Position numbers and translations under genes: made by a program. A model generated the notes under the pieces. The model saw only the letters and a program-made list of their open reading frames with translations, did no database searches and was not told where the DNA came from. Below, piece by piece: positions 34,805 through 39,803 of a stretch of DNA of 39,803 nt (its first letter is position 1; each line of letters begins with the position of its first letter). This DNA is from Dolichospermum sp. ST_sed8 (GTDB taxonomy: Bacteria; Cyanobacteriota; Cyanobacteriia; Cyanobacteriales; Nostocaceae), in assembly GCA_028658405.1 (NCBI GenBank), contig JAKOGY010000014.1:1-39803 (forward strand), written 5' to 3'.

Positions 34805-35929
34805 ATGAAAACACTGAAGTTTAAGCTGTACGAACACAGAAGAAATAGATACCTCAAACGGATGATTAATGCTGCTGGGGTGATCTATAACCATTGTATT
34901 GCTCTACATAAACGGTACTACCGCATCTGGAGTAAACACTTAAACTGTGCAAAACTACAGTCTCATATTGCCAAATTAAGAAAACGCAATTCTTTCTGGC
35001 AATCAATAGGTTCTCAAGCAGTGCAAGATATTTGTCAACGGATTGAGAAAGCCTACCAATTATTTTTTAAACACAATAAGAAAGGAGTTAGACCACCAGG
35101 TTTCAAGAAGGTTAAAAAATACAAATCATTCACCCTTAAACAAGCAGGTTATAAATTCTTATGTGGTAACAGAGTCAAGCTAGGAAATCGAGTTTATCAA
35201 TTTTGGAAATCTAGGGAAATAGAAGGAAAAATCAAAACATTAACGATTAAGCGCACCGCATTGGGTGAGTTATTCATGGTTGTTGTGGTTGATGATGAGT
35301 CAGAGCCAGAAATTAAATCAACGACTGGTAAAATAGCGGGGTTTGATTTTGGACTTAAAACATTTTTAACTTGCTCTGATGGAACTTTAATTGATTCTCC
35401 ACAGTTTCTTAAACAGTCTCTGAATGCTATCAAAAAAGCTAATAGAAGCCACTCTAAAAAACTAAAAGGGTCAAATAATCGTGAACGAGCTAGAAAGAAT
35501 TTAGTTCGTAAACATGAAGATATTTGCAACACAAGACGTGATTGGTTTTGGAAATTAGCCCATCAATTGACAGATAAGTTTGATGTACTATGTTTTGAAA
35601 CCTTAAACCTTAAAGGTATGCAACGTCTTTGGGGTAGAAAAATATCAGACTTAGCTTTTTGTGAATTTCTACAAATAGTAGAATGGGTAGCTAAAAAGGA
35701 ACAAAAACAAGTCATTTTTGTAGATAAGTGGTATCCATCTAGTAAAACTTGTTCTGGCTGTGGTCATGTCTTAGAAAAACTGGATTTATCGGTAAGAGAG
35801 TGGCGTTGTCCGTCTTGTCAATCAATTAATGGACGTGATGAAAACGCTGCTAAAAATATTAAAATGGTTGGGGCATCAACCATTGGCTTAGGTGATGTTA
35901 GACTGGCTACGCCAGCAATTGCTGTTTGA
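34805..35929 (+). CDS. tnpB: TnpB, RNA-guided nuclease (intact)
   Basis: 374 aa, full length. Helix-turn-helix-like N-terminal domain, WED-like beta part, then RuvC: Asp181 (GKIAGFDFGLKTF), Glu265 (VLCFETLNLKGM), zinc finger Cys316/319/335/338 (CSGCG...CPSC), and Asp345 (GRDENAAKNI). All catalytic residues are kept. TnpB cuts DNA guided by an RNA made from the element's right end, thereby keeping the element in place. No tnpA is present. It belongs to a different subgroup from the frameshifted copy at 12307-13522, as the N terminus and right-end hairpin differ. It is co-directional with rpsN, 109 bp downstream. Confidence 0.92.
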   Translation: MKTLKFKLYEHRRNRYLKRMINAAGVIYNHCIALHKRYYRIWSKHLNCAKLQSHIAKLRKRNSFWQSIGSQAVQDICQRIEKAYQLFFKHNKKGVRPPGFKKVKKYKSFTLKQAGYKFLCGNRVKLGNRVYQFWKSREIEGKIKTLTIKRTALGELFMVVVVDDESEPEIKSTTGKIAGFDFGLKTFLTCSDGTLIDSPQFLKQSLNAIKKANRSHSKKLKGSNNRERARKNLVRKHEDICNTRRDWFWKLAHQLTDKFDVLCFETLNLKGMQRLWGRKISDLAFCEFLQIVEWVAKKEQKQVIFVDKWYPSSKTCSGCGHVLEKLDLSVREWRCPSCQSINGRDENAAKNIKMVGASTIGLGDVRLATPAIAV

Positions 35930-35930
35930 T

Positions 35931-35968
35931 CCCAGAATCCCCATGCCTTTAGGCTGGGAAGTATGTCA
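35931..35968 (+). mobile_element. Right end of the intact TnpB element / guide RNA scaffold end
   Basis: CCCAGAATCCCCATGCCTTT then AGGCTGGG folds with CCCAG/CTGGG and GCC-TTTA-GGC. It is followed by AAGTATGTCAA, the expected end. The predicted guide is the next 16-20 bases of flanking DNA, TAATTTCTCGATAATTGCGA. Confidence 0.6.
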
Positions 35969-36038
35969 ATAATTTCTCGATAATTGCGAGGAAGGGTGTA
36001 CAATAAAAAATGCTGTCTTTTATTAGATTAAAGAATTC

Positions 36039-36341
36039 ATGGCGAAGAAGAGTATGATTGAGCGCGAGAAGAAACGCGCCAGAATGGTAGCTAAGTATGC
36101 TGATAAGCGCGAAGCACTACTAGAAGAGTTCAAAGCAGCAGAAACTCCGTTGCTGAAGTTAGAAGTTCACCGTAAAATTCAACAATTACCTCGCAACAGT
36201 GCGCCTACTCGTAAGCACAACCGTTGCTGGTTAACTGGTCGTCCTAGAGGCTTTTACCGTGATTTCGGACTATCTCGGAACGTACTCCGGGAATGGGCCC
36301 ATGAGGGTCTTTTACCCGGTGTTGTTAAGTCTAGCTGGTAG
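36039..36341 (+). CDS. rpsN: 30S ribosomal protein S14
   Basis: 100 aa, the zinc-free long S14 form (no CxxC pairs). It opens [20 protein letters not shown] and ends with the conserved [20 protein letters not shown] and [17 protein letters not shown]. It binds 16S rRNA in the head of the small subunit. It stands alone here, as usual in cyanobacteria, and outside the main ribosomal operon. Only 70 bp separate it from the end of a TnpB element, so its promoter lies in, or next to, inserted DNA. TACAAT at 35999-36004 is a possible -10. Confidence 0.97.
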   Translation: MAKKSMIEREKKRARMVAKYADKREALLEEFKAAETPLLKLEVHRKIQQLPRNSAPTRKHNRCWLTGRPRGFYRDFGLSRNVLREWAHEGLLPGVVKSSW

Positions 36342-36424
36342 TTAGTTGTCAATGGTCAGTTGTCAGTTGTTTTTATTTGCTACTGACTAGTAACTAATGA
36401 CCACTGGGCGCAGGCCCTGCGCCC
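36342..36424. repeat. Degenerate STRR and palindrome after rpsN
   Basis: GTCAATGGTCAGTTGTCAGT-type heptamers (36348-36370), then a perfect palindrome GGGCGCAGG-CCCTGCGCCC (36407-36424), which could act as a terminator shared by the two convergent genes. Confidence 0.55.
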
Positions 36425-36754
36425 CTACTGACCACAACAATGATCAATTCCCAGGCTATCTAAGAGTAGATCGCTAACGGCGTTGGCGATCGCAAACTCT
36501 CCAAAAAAGCTTTTAGAAAAATCGAATGATTGCATTTCTGTGACAATGGCAATTACCAGAGAACCTAAATCATTTTCTCCTTCCATGCGTTGTCTAACAA
36601 AAATCTGTGATGCCCGCTTGGCAATATTTTGATTAATTGCTTCGGGAATAAATTCTCTATCAAGCCAATTTAACAAGTTTTGTTGTAACCATTCTCCTTC
36701 TTGCAGGGGATTTTCGGAAGGAGGTAGGGTAATGGGTGGAATTGCTTGAGTCAT
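36425..36754 (-). CDS. Cyanobacterial hypothetical protein
   Basis: 109 aa from the ATG at 36754 (MTQAIPPITLPPSENPLQEG); a much longer in-frame start upstream would encode non-coding-looking residues. A Pro-rich opening is followed by helices (EWLQQNLLNWLDREFIPEAI, ASQIFVRQRMEGENDLGSLV). The stop lies by the palindrome at 36407. It is divergent from aat with 84 bp between. No domain recognised. Confidence 0.68.
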   Translation of the reverse strand: MTQAIPPITLPPSENPLQEGEWLQQNLLNWLDREFIPEAINQNIAKRASQIFVRQRMEGENDLGSLVIAIVTEMQSFDFSKSFFGEFAIANAVSDLLLDSLGIDHCCGQ

Positions 36755-36838
36755 GTTTGTATATTTTAAATAGATTTTGTTTACCAATATAATCTCAGAC
36801 GAATACATCTGAGAGGTTGTTTGATGATTCACTAAACT

Positions 36839-37414
36839 ATGGAATATGATGTTGCTGCTATTATTCAGGGTTATACCCAAGGTTATTTTCTCATGGCTGA
36901 TGACAGTAATAACCTGGGATGGTATGGAAGTAACGAACGGACTCTAATCCCCTTGGATGAACGTTTTCGCTATCCTCAGTCATTACAGCGCGTTCTCAAC
37001 CAGGAACGGTTCACAGTAGCCGTTAATCGGGACTTTTTGGGTGTGGTTGCTGGCTGTGCTAACCGCGAAATAACTTGGATTTCTCCAGAATTAGAAAAGA
37101 TTTATTGGTTACTTTACCAAGCTGGTTATGCTTATAGTTTTGAAACTTGGCAAGGTGACAAACTCGCAGGGGGAATTTTAGGAATTGTCATTGGTGGCGC
37201 TTTTATTGGTGAATCTATGTTTTTTAATATTTCTGAAGGTTCTAAAGTGGCCATGGTGAAATTGGTAGAAAGATTGCGTCAACGGAAATTTTTACTATTT
37301 GACGCGCAAATGATGAATCCTCATTTAGCCAGATTTGGGGCGTATCACGTTGATGGGGAAGAATATGAAGTTTTATTAAAAAAAGCATTATTAACTCCTT
37401 GTGCGTTGATTTAA
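36839..37414 (+). CDS. aat: Leucyl/phenylalanyl-tRNA--protein transferase
   Basis: 191 aa. Transfers Leu or Phe from tRNA to proteins with N-terminal Lys or Arg (N-end rule, feeding ClpAP/ClpS). Markers: [11 protein letters not shown] near the N terminus, [55 protein letters not shown] (shown here: [17 protein letters not shown]) and [17 protein letters not shown]. The length is slightly short against E. coli (234 aa), but is normal for cyanobacteria. The TGA-less end lies just before the tandem repeats at 37424. Confidence 0.95.
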   Translation: MEYDVAAIIQGYTQGYFLMADDSNNLGWYGSNERTLIPLDERFRYPQSLQRVLNQERFTVAVNRDFLGVVAGCANREITWISPELEKIYWLLYQAGYAYSFETWQGDKLAGGILGIVIGGAFIGESMFFNISEGSKVAMVKLVERLRQRKFLLFDAQMMNPHLARFGAYHVDGEEYEVLLKKALLTPCALI

Positions 37415-37423
37415 GTAGGTAGG

Positions 37424-37640
37424 CACAATTAAATATAGTATGGGCGCTCATGTTGCCCACCCCACAATAAATATAATATTCTTGTGGGGTGGGCTTCTAG
37501 CCCGCCCTAATCAACAATATTATTAGTATGGGCGCTCATGTTGCCCACCCCACAATAAATATAATATTCTTGTGGGGTGGGCTTCTAGCCCGCCCTAATC
37601 AACAATATTATTTTGATATTTATTTCGGACCATCTACTTA
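37424..37640. repeat. Palindromic dispersed repeat, two 88-bp tandem copies
   Basis: Units at 37437-37524 and 37525-37612 begin AGTATGGGCGCTCATGTTGC. Each contains CCACCCCACAA and TTGTGGGGTGG as hairpin arms around an AT centre. They differ by almost nothing. The left and right flanks match those of the single copy at 19286-19420 (right flank ATTTTGATATTTATTT), so the tandem arose after insertion. Confidence 0.9.
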
Positions 37641-37659
37641 ATTGATAATTGTCAATTGA

Positions 37660-38559
37660 TCATTTAGCAACTCTACGCACAGCGAATAAACTACCCATTA
37701 ATCCGACTGTTGAACCGAAACCTAAGAGAATTAGGGGTAAAAGTAAGGTTTGGGAAGTAGTGAGTTGTAAACCATGACGGAGAAATTGGATAAAATCGGG
37801 TTGATTAACCAGTAAGCGGTTGAGAAATTGTTGAGTCAGAGAAATGAAACTCCAAGCGATTGCACCACCCAATAAACCAAAGGAAATTCCTTGTATGATA
37901 AATGGTAGATAAATCCAGGTGGCAGTTGCTCCTACTAATTGCATAATTTCAATTTCTTGACGACGGGACATGACAATTAAGCGGATGGTAGTAGTGGTGA
38001 CAGCGATCGCCGTTAAAGTTAAAATAATTGTAATTGTTAAAGTGATCCAGTTTAAACCTCGATGCAACTGTGCCACCCGTTTTACAGCTTCATCAACATA
38101 TTGCACCACCTCCACCCCCGGTAATTTTGCCAACTGTGTCGCTAGATTTTGGACAACTTGGGGACTTAGTGCTTTAACCTTCATTTCATCAACCAGAGGA
38201 TTACCTCCTAACTGTTGGGTAGCACCATCAATATCAGTTAAACCAAATTCTTTAACTAATTTTGTCCAAGCTTTTTCCTTAGTAATTACCTCCACTGTAG
38301 CAACGTCGGGCATTTTTGCCATGACTACTTCGAGATCAAAAGCTTGTATACCTGGTTCTAAATAAACTGACAATTCCAACTGACTACCAAATTGGTTCAA
38401 CAGAGTTTCTACTTGCCAAGATACTTGCAGACTTAAGCCAAATAGAAACAGTAGCACTGTTACTGTACTAATAGCAGCCCAATTCATCCATCCTCCTCGT
38501 TTTAACCCCAAGAAGGTTTCTTTTAAGAGGTAATCTAGTTTCGTGAAATATTTAAACAT
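37660..38559 (-). CDS. ftsX: Cell division protein FtsX (ABC permease-like)
   Basis: 299 aa from ATG 38559 (MFKYFTKLDYLLKETFLGLK). A longer in-frame start exists, but its extra 30 residues are only the translation of heptamer repeats (TYYLLPI twice over). Four membrane segments: about 20-42, 165-190, 215-240 and 260-285. A large periplasmic loop lies between the first two, as in FtsX, which would signal to peptidoglycan hydrolases during division. TTTIRLIVMSRRQEIEIMQLVGAT (shown: SRRQEIEIMQLVGAT) is the FtsX signature. FtsE is not encoded beside it here. Confidence 0.93.
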   Translation of the reverse strand: MFKYFTKLDYLLKETFLGLKRGGWMNWAAISTVTVLLFLFGLSLQVSWQVETLLNQFGSQLELSVYLEPGIQAFDLEVVMAKMPDVATVEVITKEKAWTKLVKEFGLTDIDGATQQLGGNPLVDEMKVKALSPQVVQNLATQLAKLPGVEVVQYVDEAVKRVAQLHRGLNWITLTITIILTLTAIAVTTTTIRLIVMSRRQEIEIMQLVGATATWIYLPFIIQGISFGLLGGAIAWSFISLTQQFLNRLLVNQPDFIQFLRHGLQLTTSQTLLLPLILLGFGSTVGLMGSLFAVRRVAK

Positions 38560-38566
38560 TGAAAAT

Positions 38567-38715
38567 AATAGGTAATAGGTAATAGGTAATAGGTAATAGG
38601 TAATAGGTAATAGGTAATAGGTAAAAATTCTTGTCCCACAACTGACCACTGACCACTAACAACTGACAACTGACAACTGACAACTAACAACTGACAACTG
38701 ACAACTGACAACTAA
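38567..38715. repeat. Two heptamer STRR arrays between ftsX and def
   Basis: First array: seven perfect copies plus a part of GGTAATA (38571-38624, with related bases from 38567). Second array: ACTGACA/ACTAACA-type heptamers from 38639 to 38715. These lie in the shared upstream region of ftsX and def, which are divergent, and the first array extends the ftsX frame upstream artificially. Confidence 0.9.
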
Positions 38716-38760
38716 CGATAGAATTAAATTAGATTATTCATCATTAAGCCATCAAAAACC

Positions 38761-39324
38761 ATGCCCTCTGATATTGCTGTCGAGAAGAAAAAGTTAAAAA
38801 ATCCACCCTTACAAATGCACTATTTGGGCGATCGCGTTTTGCGTCAAGCTGCAAAGCGTGTGACTAAAATAGATGACGAACTCCGTCAACTAGTGCGCGA
38901 AATGTTACAAACTATGTATAGCTCAGATGGCATTGGTTTGGCTGCACCTCAAGTTGGTATTAATAAACAACTTATTGTTATTGATTGCAAACCAGATGAG
39001 CCAGATCATCTCCCATTAGTCTTGATTAACCCCACCATTAAACAAGTTAGCACTAAGCTCTGTGTGGCTCAGGAAGGCTGTTTGAGTATTCCCAACGTAT
39101 TTCTTGATGTCAAACGTCCAGAAGTGGTAACAATCGCCTACAAAGACGAGTATGGCCGTCCCCAAACATTAAAAGCTGATGATATCCTAGCTCGCTGTAT
39201 TCTTCACGAACTAGATCACCTTAATGGTGTGGTATTTGTAGATCGTGTGGAAAATTCCTTGAATTTAGCCCAGGAGCTATCTAAAAATGGCTTTTCATAT
39301 CAAGCAGTAAAACCAGTAGCGTAG
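38761..39324 (+). CDS. def: Peptide deformylase
   Basis: 187 aa. Removes the formyl group from the N-terminal Met of new proteins. The three motifs are complete: GIGLAAPQVG (57-66), EGCLSIP (with metal ligand Cys107) and HELDH (149-153; His149 and His153 bind metal, Glu150 is catalytic). The start ATG 38761 gives an N-terminal extension of about 15 residues (MPSDIAVEKKKLKNPPLQMH) as in other cyanobacterial copies. It lies 12 bp upstream of a small membrane-protein gene. Confidence 0.97.
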   Translation: MPSDIAVEKKKLKNPPLQMHYLGDRVLRQAAKRVTKIDDELRQLVREMLQTMYSSDGIGLAAPQVGINKQLIVIDCKPDEPDHLPLVLINPTIKQVSTKLCVAQEGCLSIPNVFLDVKRPEVVTIAYKDEYGRPQTLKADDILARCILHELDHLNGVVFVDRVENSLNLAQELSKNGFSYQAVKPVA

Positions 39325-39336
39325 GGTGGTCTAGTA

Positions 39337-39540
39337 ATGTATTTAACTCCAAAAACCGGTTTGTTTTTAGGTGGTGCTTGTGTAGCAGCGATCGCGGCTG
39401 TTGGTTCGATTTTTGAACTCAGTTATGGACAACCAGATTTTGGTGTCCCTACCACTGCCATTATCCTAGTTTTAAGCATTCCTCTCACCGGATTCTTTTT
39501 TATTGCCGCAGTTAAGGATGCACGGGCTAATATGAAATAA
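39337..39540 (+). CDS. Small two-helix membrane protein
   Basis: 67 aa. Two hydrophobic segments (GLFLGGACVAAIAAVGSIF, about 8-26, and TAIILVLSIPLTGFFFIAAV, about 40-60) joined by ELSYGQPDFGVPT, and a short basic tail (KDARANMK). It starts 12 bp after def, so the two are probably co-transcribed. It looks like a conserved cyanobacterial small protein; function unknown. Confidence 0.7.
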   Translation: MYLTPKTGLFLGGACVAAIAAVGSIFELSYGQPDFGVPTTAIILVLSIPLTGFFFIAAVKDARANMK

Positions 39541-39646
39541 GCATCAGGTATATGAATAAAGGTAAGAGGATGAACGAGGAATAAACACTCACCCTTTTAC
39601 CTTTTATTTTTTACTAAGTAATTGATAATGAGTGATGGTACAACTA

Positions 39647-39727
39647 ATGAGTAATAGCTATCAAGAATGGGAACAAGAAACACGCAAAAAATTGGCCGTA
39701 GGACTTGCCCAAATTGAAAGAGGTGAG
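39647..39727 (+). pseudogene. ParD/antitoxin-like gene cut by a TnpB element end
   Basis: MSNSYQEWEQETRKKLAVGL then AQIERGE, typical of the opening of small cyanobacterial antitoxins. After GE the frame runs straight into TTGACACTCTGCG, the inverted right end of a TnpB-type element (39728 on). The rest of the gene, if it exists, lies beyond the window on the far side of the element. Confidence 0.6.
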
Positions 39728-39803
39728 TTGACACTCTGCGCTCTAAAGAGACGCAGATTCTATAGAGAGTTTCAGTCTATATCCCTCAGTTATCCCAGTT
39801 TCA
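39728..39803 (-). mobile_element. Right end of a TnpB-type element, inverted (runs off window)
   Basis: TTGACACTCT, then the hairpin GCGCTC-TAAA-GAGACGC-like, then AGATTC: the reverse complement of the GAATCT...AGAGTGTCAA ends at 45-77 and 13505-13538. The element body (on the minus strand) continues past 39803. Its guide would be the flanking antitoxin sequence read from 39727 leftwards. Confidence 0.62.

Noticed and set aside
37437-37612. CRISPR-like repeat pair
   Set aside because: Two direct tandem 88-bp units with no variable spacers, plus a single copy elsewhere; this is a dispersed palindrome.
38560-38649. N-terminal extension of FtsX with TYYLLPI repeats
   Set aside because: It is the translation of the heptamer STRR; homologous FtsX proteins start at MFKYFTKLDY-like sequence.

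Overview
The window looks like the chromosome of a filamentous, probably heterocyst-forming cyanobacterium (Nostocales). Evidence: about 19 copies of the HIP1 octamer GCGATCGC, several heptamer short tandem repeats (STRRs) between genes, a cyanobacterial GlgC, two COP23-type secreted proteins, TIGR04283/TVP38 genes, NDH-2, and TnpB/IscB-type elements without their own transposase. Base composition is AT-rich and the gene spacing is loose. The genus cannot be fixed from the sequence alone.

Layout. 1-230: right-end hairpin of a TnpB-type element plus a spacer. 231-5280 (minus): five exported proteins (two tandem COP23 paralogs, a DUF1565/beta-helix protein, an Ala/Thr/Ser-rich secreted protein, a barrel-like outer-membrane candidate). 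5675-8774 (minus): a zinc-finger-less DnaJ-type chaperone, a small P-loop kinase and glgC, with an STRR filling the kinase-glgC gap. 9047-10514: a Uma2 nuclease-fold gene, a non-coding stretch that reads as an internally deleted IscB element (omega/HEARO-like RNA plus ORF stub), and a small unknown gene. 10830-12073 (minus): recR, whose conserved N terminus begins at an ATT codon, then a TPR gene. 12150-13541: a frameshifted tnpB element. 13574-19187 (minus): miaE, a fatty-acid-hydroxylase-family membrane protein, a MerA/Lpd-like flavoprotein, TVP38, a TIGR04283 glycosyltransferase and two small membrane or secreted proteins. 19286-19543: a dispersed repeat and a hicB fragment. 19727-25428: NDH-2, hicBA, a higA-like antitoxin broken by small repeats, a 54-aa ORF with a UvrD-like helicase, and a VapBC-like pair. 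25584-34607: ileS, a zinc-ribbon gene, an intein-containing ppsA and a pyruvate-kinase-like gene. 34630-35968: an apparently intact TnpB element, 70 bp before rpsN. 36039-39540: rpsN, a small unknown gene, aat, ftsX, def and a small membrane protein. The window ends in an antitoxin-like gene cut by another TnpB-type element end.

How it fits together. Most genes are housekeeping (glgC, recR, miaE, ileS, ppsA, pyk-like, rpsN, aat, ftsX, def). Gluconeogenic PpsA and a PK-family protein lie next to each other and act in opposite directions on the PEP/pyruvate node. Between these blocks the sequence is shaped by small mobile DNA: RNA-guided TnpB/IscB elements, MITE-like palindromes, tandem 88- and 90-bp units, heptamer STRRs, and 24-37 bp dispersed repeats that have entered coding genes (higA twice, probably ileS and uma2).

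Most notable items: the class-1 intein with a LAGLIDADG domain in the PpsA active-site motif, with Cys in place of the usual penultimate His; the IscB-type RNA element lacking its protein; the ATT start of recR; and the erosion of toxin-antitoxin genes by repeats. I did not find a convincing wholly new multi-gene system.
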